Below, piece after piece: positions 9,733 to 17,333 of a stretch of DNA of 64,000 nucleotides; position 1 is the first letter of the stretch; every line of letters begins with the position of its first letter. Both the position numbers and the translations under genes were made by a program. The stretch covers positions 558,001 to 622,000 of the forward strand of contig CANMOV010000003.1 of assembly GCA_947499565.1 (NCBI GenBank), read 5' to 3'. Below the pieces are notes generated by a model that was not told where the DNA came from, did not search any database, and saw nothing but the letters and a program-made list of their open reading frames with translations. The stretch is from an uncultured Croceitalea sp. Lineage in GTDB: Bacteria; Bacteroidota; Bacteroidia; Flavobacteriales; Flavobacteriaceae.

Positions 9733-10204
9733 AAAAGGCTCTTTTTTTAAACAAAAGAAACCGCTTACCGTTATAATTTTAGGAATTGTATTGCTAATAT
9801 TTGCATTCTTAGCTTTATTAGAAGGCTCCAATAAACTAGAACCTATTGTAGGTATGTTTTGCATTGGCATGCTCTTATTAGGATATTCAATTTCTTTTGA
9901 AATAAATGATGCGTATAGCCATAAAAAGCATTTTAGAATCTTTGGAATAAGGATTTTTAAAAGTCAATTAGACTTTTTCAAACCAGAATATGTAACGGTT
10001 TTTTCTTCTACTGGAGTAAAGAATTCTGAATGGGGTCCAATAGCTGCTATGGGCAAGCAAGTTAATGACCATAGTTATGTAGTAAGGTTATTTAAAGGAG
10101 GCCAATATTTTTCTTTGTATAGAACTAAATCCTATGAATTAGCTAAATCCAATGCAGAGAAAGTAGGTGAGCTTCTTAAGATTAAAATTCATTTTAGAGA
10201 CTAG
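9729..10204 (+). CDS. Hypothetical membrane-anchored protein with a frame-disrupted start
   Basis: The body (frame of 9791-10204, 137 residues from a TTG) is a good coding sequence with two hydrophobic segments and a soluble C-terminal part rich in aromatic and basic residues. The only ATG in the right place is 9729, overlapping the mnmG stop, but its frame ends at 9776 after 15 codons. The two frames meet at T_TTA_AAC (9746-9752), a classic -1 slippery heptamer in the correct phase inside a T7 run. A -1 shift gives a 158-residue product MKKALFLN-QKKPLTVIILG with a normal Lys-rich start and a whole first helix. A TTG start at 9791 would cut that helix in two. Programmed shift, transcriptional slippage, real mutation or sequencing error cannot be told apart here. 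I do not recognise the family. Confidence 0.6.
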
Positions 10205-10222
10205 ATGTTCCACGTGGAACAT
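10205..10222. promoter_or_regulatory. parS-like centromere palindrome, copy 2
   Basis: A perfect 18-bp palindrome with the core TGTTCCACGTGGAACA (10206-10221), identical in its 16-bp core to the copy inside ybeY. It lies intergenically, immediately after the stop codon of the preceding gene and 52 bases before the next start. Two identical 16-mers within 2.4 kb support a function beyond chance. Confidence 0.6.
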
Positions 10223-10273
10223 ATTTTTGGCTTGGTTTTTGAGAATAGTTTCTCCAGCTAAATCAAAACCAAA

Positions 10274-10816
10274 ATGAAAAAACTTTTTACGTTAGTATTA
10301 GGATTACTATTCCTAAATTCTTGTATTCCAATCCGTATTGCTCCAAGTATTTCAGATTATAAATTAACCAAAGGAAAGCGCTTTAAAAGAGGCCTACCGG
10401 AGAAGACTACTTTTGTATTTGAAGACCCAAAAGAAGCAGATGCTTTTTACAACTACATTAATACGAAATACAATCTAGAAGATTATTATGTAGATGTGGA
10501 AGTCCCTTTTAAAATAGAAGGTAATGAATACTTTCTTTCCTTTTATGAGGTAGAAATACCAAGTAAAACATTAAACTTATTGCCAATGGTGCTTGATGCT
10601 GCTTTAATAGCATCTGATAGCGATGCTATCCTTACCGATTCTTATGAATCAAGGTCTGGGAATTGGTATATTGCCATTGAGATTTTTAGTGCTGCAGAGA
10701 AAGATTGTCTTCATGATGATTCCGTTTCAAAGGACGTAGTTTTGCCTTATCTTCGAAACCTAAAAGAAGAATACCTTTCTACGCATAACTACAATGAAGT
10801 TGTATTTAAAAACTAA
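10274..10816 (+). CDS. Hypothetical lipoprotein
   Basis: A 180-residue protein with a clear lipoprotein signal peptide, MKKLFTLVLGLLFLNSC, giving a lipidated Cys17. The mature part is mixed alpha/beta with many aromatic and acidic residues and no motif I recognise. The gene overlaps the downstream methyltransferase by 23 bases, so the two are probably translated from one mRNA. It begins 52 bases after the second parS-like site. Function unknown. Confidence 0.75.
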   Translation: MKKLFTLVLGLLFLNSCIPIRIAPSISDYKLTKGKRFKRGLPEKTTFVFEDPKEADAFYNYINTKYNLEDYYVDVEVPFKIEGNEYFLSFYEVEIPSKTLNLLPMVLDAALIASDSDAILTDSYESRSGNWYIAIEIFSAAEKDCLHDDSVSKDVVLPYLRNLKEEYLSTHNYNEVVFKN

Positions 10817-11624
10817 AGATTATTCTATTTCTCAAGAAGAGTTTGAACTTTTTTACGAGGAGGATTTGGATATGTTAATTACCAAACCAACACCCAATAA
10901 TCTAGATAAGTATTACGAAAGCGAAGCCTACATTTCTCATACAGATTCTAAGAAATCTTTTGTAGATAAAATATATCAACTTGTAAAAAGCCATAGTTTA
11001 AAAAAGAAAGTTTCTTTATTAAACTCATTTGGAGCATCTGAAAGAATGGTGTTGGATATTGGTGCAGGAACGGGAGACTTTTTGCTAGCTGCAAAAAAGC
11101 AAAATTGGAAGATAGCAGGAGTAGAGCCAAACGCTTCTGCAAGAAATAGAGCTAGTGAAAAAGGAGTAGTTCTCCATTCAGAATTAAATAAAATTTCTAA
11201 TAATAAGTTTGAGGTAATTACGCTTTGGCATGTACTGGAACATTTATCGGATTTAGAAAATCAGATTAAAACAATAGTTTCCTTATTATCAGAAAATGGA
11301 ACTTTGGTAATTGCTGTTCCAAATTTTAAATCATACGATGCAAACCATTACGGAAAATTTTGGGCGGCATTTGACGTGCCAAGACACCTTTGGCATTTTT
11401 CTAAAAAAAGCATTGAAAAGCTTTTTGCAAAGCATCAAATGGAACTAGTAAAAATCAAACCAATGGTATTTGATTCTTTTTATGTTTCGCTTCTTTCAGA
11501 AAAATACAAATCCGGAAAACAAAATTTCGTCCGAGCATTTATTAATGGATTAAAATCCAATCTTAAGGCAAATAGCACAAAAGAGTATTCTTCGCATATA
11601 TATATTCTTAGAAAATCAATTTAA
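10794..11624 (+). CDS. Class I SAM-dependent methyltransferase
   Basis: A 276-residue methyltransferase. The SAM-binding glycine motif I reads VLDIGAGTGDFL near residue 85, followed by an acidic motif II (GVEPNA) and a WHVLEHLSD post-II motif near 143, as in small-molecule methyltransferases of the Methyltransf_23 type. The roughly 80-residue N-terminal extension (around KYYESEAYISHTDS) is often seen in flavobacterial members. The ATG lies inside the preceding lipoprotein gene. The substrate cannot be read from the sequence. Confidence 0.85.
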   Translation: MKLYLKTKDYSISQEEFELFYEEDLDMLITKPTPNNLDKYYESEAYISHTDSKKSFVDKIYQLVKSHSLKKKVSLLNSFGASERMVLDIGAGTGDFLLAAKKQNWKIAGVEPNASARNRASEKGVVLHSELNKISNNKFEVITLWHVLEHLSDLENQIKTIVSLLSENGTLVIAVPNFKSYDANHYGKFWAAFDVPRHLWHFSKKSIEKLFAKHQMELVKIKPMVFDSFYVSLLSEKYKSGKQNFVRAFINGLKSNLKANSTKEYSSHIYILRKSI

Positions 11625-11937
11625 AGCGGTTTAAGCGCTTTATGAAATAGCTCCCATATCTTTCCATAAAAACAAATTTTTCAGCGAGGAAAGGCTAATT
11701 AGACAAGCCTATTTTGATAGACACAACAAATCAACACTTAAATATAAAATAGAATTTATCTATTGTTCCTTAAACGGAATAAAATCATAAACTTCTAAGG
11801 ATTTGAAATCCCTTTTTATATTTTTGCCGAATCTAAAATCTAAACAGATGAAATGAGCCAAGCAAGTTTTGGATTATATAGAAAAGACTAAATGGCGAAT
11901 TACATATGACCTTAGAAAAACAAATAAAAATAGACAG
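11625..11937. other. Intergenic region upstream of the OmpH-like gene, with a -7 promoter element
   Basis: A 313-base stretch with no convincing gene. It holds a Bacteroidota -7 element TATTTTTG at 11819-11826, matching TAnnTTTG, about 110 bases before the OmpH-like start. No TTG lies at the expected 17-23 base distance upstream, so the promoter is only half supported. An upstream in-frame extension of the next gene (from 11869) lacks a signal peptide and is probably untranslated leader. Confidence 0.35.
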
Positions 11938-12444
11938 ATGAAAAAATTAGTATTGGTTGCAGTTGTTGTTTTAATGGCAGCATGTCAACAAAATAAAATT
12001 GGTTACGTAGATAACCTTAAGTTGATGGATGGCTATCAGGAAAAAATAGAAATCGAAGCTAAATTTAAAACCAAGGCTGAAGCATTAACTAAAAAGCGTG
12101 ATAGTATTTCACAAGCATTCCAAATTGAGGTTCAAGCTTTTCAGTCTAAAGCTCAAAAAATGTCTCAAGCTAAAGCACAAGAGGAATATGGTTTAATTCA
12201 GCAACGCGGACAATTTATGGGGCAACAATTACAGCAGGAGGAGCAGGCTATGCAAGCTGCCGGGCAAGTAGAAATGGATTCTGTTGTTAGTAAAGTAAAA
12301 AGAGAGATTAAAGCATACGGTAAAGCCAATGGATACACTTATATTTTAGGTGGTGGAGATGGCGGAAGCGTACTCTATGGCGCTGATTCACAAGACCTTA
12401 CGAACGAAGTCCTTAAAATATTAAACGATAGCTACAAGAAATAA
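11938..12444 (+). CDS. OmpH/Skp-family lipoprotein chaperone
   Basis: A 168-residue protein of the OmpH/Skp type. These are periplasmic helical chaperones that hold unfolded outer-membrane proteins on the way to the BAM complex. I chose the ATG at 11938 because it begins a proper lipoprotein signal peptide (MKKLVLVAVVVLMAAC, Cys16); the frame is open to 11869 but that extension is hydrophilic. Residues about 25-135 form the Gln/Lys/Ala-rich helical tentacle region, and the ending GYTYILGGGDGGSVLYG is the conserved beta-body segment of flavobacterial OmpH proteins. A hairpin terminator follows the stop. Confidence 0.82.
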   Translation: MKKLVLVAVVVLMAACQQNKIGYVDNLKLMDGYQEKIEIEAKFKTKAEALTKKRDSISQAFQIEVQAFQSKAQKMSQAKAQEEYGLIQQRGQFMGQQLQQEEQAMQAAGQVEMDSVVSKVKREIKAYGKANGYTYILGGGDGGSVLYGADSQDLTNEVLKILNDSYKK

Positions 12445-12467
12445 GCTATTTTGAAATACTACTATGA

Positions 12468-12493
12468 GCCTCAGCTAATGCTGGGGCTTTTTT
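12468..12493 (+). terminator. Rho-independent terminator after the OmpH-like gene
   Basis: An 8-bp stem (GCCTCAGC pairing with GCTGGGGC, one G-T pair) closes a TAAT loop and is followed by six T residues. It lies 24 bases after the stop codon. Confidence 0.75.
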
Positions 12494-12567
12494 ATTATAT
12501 AGAGATGCAGAATAGAAGTTTGAAATAATTGTTCTCGATTCGATTTTTGTTTCTTAGAATACGCTTT

Positions 12568-12691
12568 GTCAGTTCGAGTGTTTTGCAAAGGAAAATGCCC
12601 GTCTGCCGAACAGGCAGCTATCGAGAACTATTTGAAGTTGTTAATACTAACTTCTCAATACAATTTTCTATCGAAAATCACCCGAAGTGAC
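12568..12691. repeat. MITE-like interspersed repeat, copy 1, carrying a 21-bp insertion
   Basis: This 124-bp sequence has near-perfect inverted ends (GTCAGTTCGAGTGTTTT and the complement of GTCACTTCGGGTGATTTT). It matches the repeat at 20517-20619 in inverted orientation. Removing the 21-bp unit at 12598-12618 leaves 103 bp, exactly the length of the other copy. The ORF that crosses it is repeat-derived and not a gene. No transposase is nearby, so any mobility would be in trans. Confidence 0.75.
12598..12618. repeat. 21-bp palindromic insertion unit, copy 1 (inside the MITE-like repeat)
   Basis: An imperfect palindrome around CTGCCGAACAGGCAG, interrupting the MITE-like repeat between AAAATG and TATCGAG. 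The second repeat copy at 20517-20619 has the same flanks joined directly, which defines the unit as 21 bp. Confidence 0.7.
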
Positions 12692-12713
12692 AATACGCTA
12701 TTAATCATGCTAT

Positions 12714-13112
12714 CTACTGCAACAAAAACAATAGAAATACTGTGGGCACCAAATAAATTACAATGGTTTGAGCTCCAACATAATCTTTATTAATCCGCTG
12801 TCCTAAGAACAGCATCAGTAAAGCTAAACAGGAAACTAAGGCTCCGTAAAGCGCGAAAGATTTATTGTCATGCAGTAATAAGTGAACAAGGCCTACTAGG
12901 CATAAAAGCCCTGCTAATATTTCTGTAACCGTTAAAATGCCTAACAATAATGGCACACTATTTTTAAAAGGAGATTTGGAAAAATGACCAATTAGCCAAG
13001 ACAGGTTGCCCTTCCAATCTTTAACTTTATCTATTCCACTTTGTAAAAAAGTGATAATCAAAAAAATGAGTAATACAATTTCAGTAGCATTTTGGTAAAA
13101 ATGTAAGTCCAT
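12714..13112 (-). CDS. DoxX-family small membrane protein
   Basis: A 132-residue protein with four predicted transmembrane helices and the DoxX-type pattern: an N-terminal helix with FLQSGIDKVKDW, a second helix containing TEILAGLLCLVG, and a final QTIVIYLVPTVFLL helix. DoxX proteins are poorly defined inner-membrane proteins, sometimes linked to thiol redox systems. It lies 10 bases downstream of holB on the same strand and is probably cotranscribed with it. The exact role is unknown. Confidence 0.75.
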   Translation of the reverse strand: MDLHFYQNATEIVLLIFLIITFLQSGIDKVKDWKGNLSWLIGHFSKSPFKNSVPLLLGILTVTEILAGLLCLVGLVHLLLHDNKSFALYGALVSCLALLMLFLGQRINKDYVGAQTIVIYLVPTVFLLFLLQ

Positions 13113-13122
13113 AAATGTTGGT

Positions 13123-14274
13123 TTATGCTGCTTTTGTATGCAAAAGCCTGGTTAGTTTAATAGATAAATCGGTGAAAATAATTTTAGCATTTCCGTTACG
13201 TTCCACGTGAAAAATGGCCTCTTCTAATTCCTTTGTTATGTCCAGAATGTTATTCTCATGCACAAAAGGTGCAAACTTTTTTAGGTCAAATCCGTCCATA
13301 TGGATTTTGGCATAAACCAGTTCATTAGCATTAAAATTCATTAACATAGCCTGGCGCATCATTGTAATGCAATAGTGTAAAAACTTCTTTTGAACTTCGC
13401 GGCCATTTTTAGCAAGCTCATTGCTCCAATTTATAAGATCATGGATAGCTGTTTTATTGCCTTTTGCTTTAAATGCACTGCGAACCCATTGCACAAACCA
13501 TTTTTCGAAAACCAAGTCTTCCGAATCGTTGTTCATTAGGTCTAAAGCCTTATTAAAGTTCCCATTAGCTTCATGAGCCAAACGGTTTGCTTCTGCTTCT
13601 CCAAGACCTTTATCCATTAGACCTTTCGCTATAACAGTTGTAGGTAGTGGCGCAAAGTGCAACACTTGGCAACGTGACTTAATGGTAGTAATAATTTGCT
13701 CTTCGTCTTCTGTGATAAAAAGAATAATGGTGTTTTTTGGCGGCTCTTCAATTAGTTTTAAAAGCTTGTTGGAAGCGGCAATATTCATTTTTTCGGCCAT
13801 CCATACAATCAAAATTTTGTAGCCCCCTTCGTAGGATTTTAAAGAAAGTTTTTTAACAATATCCTGGGCTTCATCAACCCCAATTTGGCCTTGCTTTTTC
13901 TCGATACCAATTGCGCGGTACCAATCGAACAAATTCCCATAAGGCTGTGCTTTTACAAACTGCCGCCATTCTTGCAAATAATTATTGCTAACGGCATGAC
14001 TTTTTACTTTGTCTGAATTAGAAACCGGAAAAGCAAAATGCAAATCTGGATGCATTAAAGAAGCACATTTGGTATTGCAAACTTCATTTTCATCCTCGTT
14101 TTCTCCATTGGTGTTTTGGCAAAGCACATATTGCGCATAGGCAATAGCTAAAGCTAATGTTCCCGAACCTTCTGCACCAACAAACAATTGTGCATGAGGA
14201 ATACGCCCAGCCTCTGCAGTGGCGGTTAAATGTTTTTTTAAATGGTTAAGGCCCAGAACTTCTTTAAACTGCAT
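13123..14274 (-). CDS. holB: DNA polymerase III delta' subunit
   Basis: A 383-residue clamp-loader ATPase-like subunit. The N-terminus (RIPHAQLFVGAEGSGTLALA) matches delta' proteins. The P-loop is degenerate, with Thr where the Walker A Lys should be, consistent with the non-hydrolysing delta' role. A Cys-rich zinc-module region (CQN...CNTKCASLMHPDLHF) lies near 53-80, and the conserved NKLLKLIEEPP motif (the SRC-adjacent helix) near 170, followed by TTIKSRCQVLHF. It is preceded 54 bases upstream by the last DUF6090 gene and followed by the DoxX gene. A degraded parS-like sequence lies inside the gene near its 3' end. Confidence 0.92.
   Translation of the reverse strand: MQFKEVLGLNHLKKHLTATAEAGRIPHAQLFVGAEGSGTLALAIAYAQYVLCQNTNGENEDENEVCNTKCASLMHPDLHFAFPVSNSDKVKSHAVSNNYLQEWRQFVKAQPYGNLFDWYRAIGIEKKQGQIGVDEAQDIVKKLSLKSYEGGYKILIVWMAEKMNIAASNKLLKLIEEPPKNTIILFITEDEEQIITTIKSRCQVLHFAPLPTTVIAKGLMDKGLGEAEANRLAHEANGNFNKALDLMNNDSEDLVFEKWFVQWVRSAFKAKGNKTAIHDLINWSNELAKNGREVQKKFLHYCITMMRQAMLMNFNANELVYAKIHMDGFDLKKFAPFVHENNILDITKELEEAIFHVERNGNAKIIFTDLSIKLTRLLHTKAA
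13199..13214. promoter_or_regulatory. Degraded parS-like site inside holB
   Basis: CGTTCCACGTGAAAAA matches the parS pattern TGTTCCACGTGAAACA at 14 of 16 positions, but it is not a perfect palindrome. It lies 3 kb from the second perfect site. It could be a weaker ParB site or chance within coding sequence. Confidence 0.3.
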
Positions 14275-14291
14275 AAAGCAAATATACGTTT

Positions 14292-14327
14292 TAGTGTAAC
14301 AGGATTTTAGCGAAGAATTTGATTACG
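14292..14327 (-). pseudogene. Possible degraded DUF6090 leader after the last array gene
   Basis: Just after the stop of the last array gene, the minus strand reads GTA ATC AAA TTC TTC and then about seven more codons to a stop (Val-Ile-Lys-Phe-Phe-Ala-Lys-Ile-Leu-Leu-His). This resembles the array leader MIKFFRKI with its start codon mutated. It is short, so chance similarity is possible, but it sits where a next leader would be. Confidence 0.35.
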
Positions 14328-14328
14328 G

Positions 14329-15129
14329 TTATTGTTTTTCCAGCTCTTTTTCCAGCATAGTTATGGTGGACAAAATAAAATCTTTTAGGTTCAATTCATT
14401 AATGACTACATAATCTTGATTATGCTTATGATGCCATACTTGGTTCTCTAATTCCATTAAATCTTCTTTTGGTAAATTAAATTTGAAAGGCGATTTCTCT
14501 TTGTAAGTAGTTAAGTAGTTGCTCTTGTCTAAGGGCAATTTTTTAGTGAGCTCACCATTGGCCAGGGGAAACCGCTCCATCAAAAACGGCATTAAATTCA
14601 TGCTGTAATTATCTGATCTAAAAAGAATATCCTCTTCGCAGTCAATAATTAAGGTAAGCCAATTACCCAATTGTTCCCGGATTGCCCTGTTTTTTAGAAT
14701 GCTTAATTTTCCTGAATTCACTATTTCACTAGAAACCCCAGTTAAAGCATCAAAAGAGTAAAAATTGCCTATGGCAATTAGTAAGGCATCAACCTGTTCC
14801 GATTTTTGGGTTAAAGAATCAGTGCGTATGATTTGGGTAAGCTCTAAACAAGATTTAGTAGCTTTTGCATTTATATTGATAGATTCTTCCAAGTATTTCA
14901 GATTATTTTGAAACTCGTCCTTTAGCGCAGTAAGTAGTTCTACTTCTGTTCGATCTTCAATCCGCTGTTGGTTCCAGGTGTTTATTTGGAGTGCCAAAAG
15001 AATCCCAATGACCACAAGTAAAATTTCACCGATGGCGTATTTAAAGTACCTGCCTGCCGGCGAGGCAGGTTTACCCATTTGGTTTTGGTTGATTAATGAA
15101 CGACGTATGTGTCTGAAGAATTTAATCAC
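14329..15129 (-). CDS. DUF6090 family membrane protein (array position 14, last)
   Basis: A 266-residue member: cytoplasmic basic leader, one transmembrane helix (about 32-50), then a helical extracytoplasmic body with VNSGKLSILKNRAIREQL. The start is GTG, overlapping the stop of the upstream paralogue by 8 bases (GTGATTAA). Its leader belongs to the RHIRRSLIN subtype shared with the gene at 18138-18926, but it carries seven extra residues (PASPAGR) between MGK and YFKY, encoded by a 21-bp palindromic insertion. It is the promoter-distal end of the array, 54 bases before holB. Function unknown. Confidence 0.87.
   Translation of the reverse strand: MIKFFRHIRRSLINQNQMGKPASPAGRYFKYAIGEILLVVIGILLALQINTWNQQRIEDRTEVELLTALKDEFQNNLKYLEESININAKATKSCLELTQIIRTDSLTQKSEQVDALLIAIGNFYSFDALTGVSSEIVNSGKLSILKNRAIREQLGNWLTLIIDCEEDILFRSDNYSMNLMPFLMERFPLANGELTKKLPLDKSNYLTTYKEKSPFKFNLPKEDLMELENQVWHHKHNQDYVVINELNLKDFILSTITMLEKELEKQ
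15049..15069. repeat. 21-bp palindromic insertion unit, copy 2, in frame in a DUF6090 leader
   Basis: This near-palindrome with 7-bp arms and core CTGCCGGC adds exactly seven codons (Pro-Ala-Ser-Pro-Ala-Gly-Arg) to the leader, compared with the closest paralogue leader at 18138-18926. It aligns without gaps over 21 bp with the units at 12598, 24006 and (inverted) 30267. Confidence 0.75.
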
Positions 15130-15838
15130 TTAAATGATTTTTAGATAGTTTATTAATTTCAGATAGTTTTTGTAGTGCAGCTTCTAAATAGGGTTCTGAG
15201 CTGGATTTATTCGTTTTAAAAAATTTAAAAAAACTTAAATTAGCAGGATTCTCAAAAAACGATTTAGAATCACGAGGCGAAGCATAGGTTTTCCATTCGA
15301 ACTCTGAAAAATCTTCTTTCATTATAGGAATCCAATCATCTTTAAAAGATTCTTCAACGTCCTTATGAGCAGCATAAACATTAAGCACATGTTCATCATA
15401 ATAGGTGATTAGTGCTAATTGTAACTCATCATTAGAAATAATATCTATACCCTTTGATTTTAGCATCTCAAATGCACTTGATTGGGATTTAAATCGTTCA
15501 AAAGAAATAATCTCTCCTAACCAATAGTTTAAACTATCATTGTAGTTTCCTAAGCTAACCTGCTCTAATAATTTATCTGTTAAATCCTTAGATGATTTTA
15601 AGCTGTATAATTGGTTAGATAATGCAATAGAATCGTTTTCTAAATTTTGATTGATTAAGGTTAAAATCTTACGTTCATAGTTTTGGTTTTTCCGTTTCTC
15701 ATTCCAATTATTAATCTGAAGTGCAATGAGGATACCAATGACTACGAGGATAATTTCGCCAATGGCGTATTTGAGGTATTTGCCTGTTTTACCTTCTGAA
15801 AGCAGGTTTTCTCGAATTTTTCTAAAGAATTTAATCAC
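15122..15838 (-). CDS. DUF6090 family membrane protein (array position 13)
   Basis: A 238-residue member with the standard leader (MIKFFRKIRENLLSEGKTGKYLKYAIGEI), one membrane helix and a helical body. The shared motif appears as MLKSKGIDIISNDELQLALITYYDEH near residue 120. The start codon is GTG. It overlaps both neighbours by 8 bases through GTGATTAA, so its C-terminal Ser-Asp is encoded by the start of the next gene. Function unknown; probably an inner-membrane protein with its C-terminus outside the cytoplasm. Confidence 0.87.
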   Translation of the reverse strand: MIKFFRKIRENLLSEGKTGKYLKYAIGEIILVVIGILIALQINNWNEKRKNQNYERKILTLINQNLENDSIALSNQLYSLKSSKDLTDKLLEQVSLGNYNDSLNYWLGEIISFERFKSQSSAFEMLKSKGIDIISNDELQLALITYYDEHVLNVYAAHKDVEESFKDDWIPIMKEDFSEFEWKTYASPRDSKSFFENPANLSFFKFFKTNKSSSEPYLEAALQKLSEINKLSKNHLSD

Positions 15839-16553
15839 TCGTTTTTTCTCTTAGAAGGGTTAATATTTTATTTGCTTCTATTCTAATCTCTTCAAGGGCT
15901 TCAGAGATTAGGCCACAATTCAAAAAAAAGTAGTTGGCCACCCTATTTTTGTAGTCCATGTTTTCAATGGAATAATTTACAAAACCACTTGATTCTTTGC
16001 CTATTAAGTAGTCTGGATACCAAATAAAATTTTCTTTCCAATAATCATAGTTGCTTTTTAAATCGTCTAATGCAAGTTCATTAAGAGCTTCTAAGCGGGT
16101 ATTATATTTTTCATAAAAATCATTAATTTTTATTTGTACCTCATTAGAAGAGAAATCACTACCGTTAAAATTGCGGAGCTGCTCGTAGCCTTTTGTTTTT
16201 AGGCTAAAATCTTCGCTCCCACCAATTAAATTGTAATATCTATTATTAGAACTGTAATCGTTACGGCTTAAGTTTCCTCTTATAATATGTTTTAGTAAAG
16301 GGGCCTTATTGTTATTGTATTTTAAAATTTCTGGGATATTTTTTAAATCTGATTCTAAGTCACTAATAAGTAAATTGTATATGGCATTTAAAGATTCTTT
16401 TTCTTTTCTTTCTTCGTTCCAGTTATTAATCTGTAGCGCAATGAGAATCCCAATGACCACTAGTACAATTTCGCCAATGGCGTATTTAAAGTACTTGGTG
16501 GTTTTACCTTCTGAAAGGAGGTTTTGCCGAATTTTTCTAAAGAACTTTATCAT
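15831..16553 (-). CDS. DUF6090 family membrane protein (array position 12)
   Basis: A 240-residue paralogue with leader MIKFFRKIRQNLLSEGKTTKYFKYAIGEI, a single membrane helix, and a body in which the shared motif is degenerate (YEQLRNFNGSDFSSNEVQIKINDFYEKY). Its ATG immediately follows the stop of the upstream paralogue (TAAATG), and it overlaps the next gene by 8 bases, ending in Thr-Ser-Asp. The TTKYFKY leader subtype is also seen in the chimeric gene at 23208-24086 and in the gene at 19755-20501, which suggests that leaders exchange independently of bodies. Confidence 0.87.
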   Translation of the reverse strand: MIKFFRKIRQNLLSEGKTTKYFKYAIGEIVLVVIGILIALQINNWNEERKEKESLNAIYNLLISDLESDLKNIPEILKYNNNKAPLLKHIIRGNLSRNDYSSNNRYYNLIGGSEDFSLKTKGYEQLRNFNGSDFSSNEVQIKINDFYEKYNTRLEALNELALDDLKSNYDYWKENFIWYPDYLIGKESSGFVNYSIENMDYKNRVANYFFLNCGLISEALEEIRIEANKILTLLREKTSD

Positions 16554-17321
16554 TTACTTTAACTTATCTATTTCTTGTTCTAATAACTTTATAGTTTTGC
16601 TATTAAACTTTTGATAATCGGTGTTTCTACTTAATAAAGAGCTAAGTAAGAACATTTTATTATCGATCATATTCTCAAATTTTCTGTCTTTTAAAATAAT
16701 TCGATTATCACTGTAATCCAGTTTGCTTTTACCAATTCTATCTTTAATAGGTGCAAAACTGTAATCTACTTGTCTTAGCGAAATATTGTCGTAGAGATAA
16801 GGTACAAAGTTGTCTGAGCCATCTAAATCTTCATTTTTCTCATTCCTTTGAATGCCTGCATAAATACTTGGAATTTGATATAAGAAATCTCGAAGACTAT
16901 CTGAGGCTATCAAAGAAATTGCACCAGAACTTAATGCCTCATCAAGCGTAGAAGATTTATATTTTAAACTAGGGGACGTTAAAAGAGAATAAATTAAGGT
17001 ATCGATTGTTTTTTCATTTTTATCAGTAAAGTCATTACCCATAAATTGAAGTAGCCTTTCAGAATCTGCCATCAATGATTCGATTCTTTTAATATTCTCA
17101 GATAGCGCTTCCTTATTTTTTTTACTTTCAACTAGCAATCTTGCCATTAGATTTGCTGAAGCTTTACTCTCAACACGTTGTTGATTCCAATTATTAATCT
17201 GTAGTGCAATAAGAATACCAATTACTACAAGGACAATTTCACCAAGGGCATATTTAAAATACTTGCCTGTTTTGTTTTCCATGAATAGGTTTTGACGGAT
17301 TTTTCGGAAGAATTTAATCAT
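16554..17321 (-). CDS. DUF6090 family membrane protein (array position 11)
   Basis: A 255-residue paralogue with leader MIKFFRKIRQNLFMENKTGKYFKYALGEI, one membrane helix and a helical body. The shared motif reads LDEALSSGAISLIASDSLRDFLYQIP. After the helix the sequence is INNWNQQRVESKA rather than INNWNENRK, a variant shared with the array-terminal gene. Twelve bases separate it from the upstream paralogue and none from the downstream one. No enzymatic motif is visible. Confidence 0.87.
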   Translation of the reverse strand: MIKFFRKIRQNLFMENKTGKYFKYALGEIVLVVIGILIALQINNWNQQRVESKASANLMARLLVESKKNKEALSENIKRIESLMADSERLLQFMGNDFTDKNEKTIDTLIYSLLTSPSLKYKSSTLDEALSSGAISLIASDSLRDFLYQIPSIYAGIQRNEKNEDLDGSDNFVPYLYDNISLRQVDYSFAPIKDRIGKSKLDYSDNRIILKDRKFENMIDNKMFLLSSLLSRNTDYQKFNSKTIKLLEQEIDKLK

Positions 17322-17333
17322 TTATAGTTGTTG

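Noticed and set aside
12566-12793. Plus-strand 75-codon frame between the OmpH-like and DoxX genes
   Set aside because: It is a translation of the MITE-like repeat and the antisense of DoxX, with no coding character.
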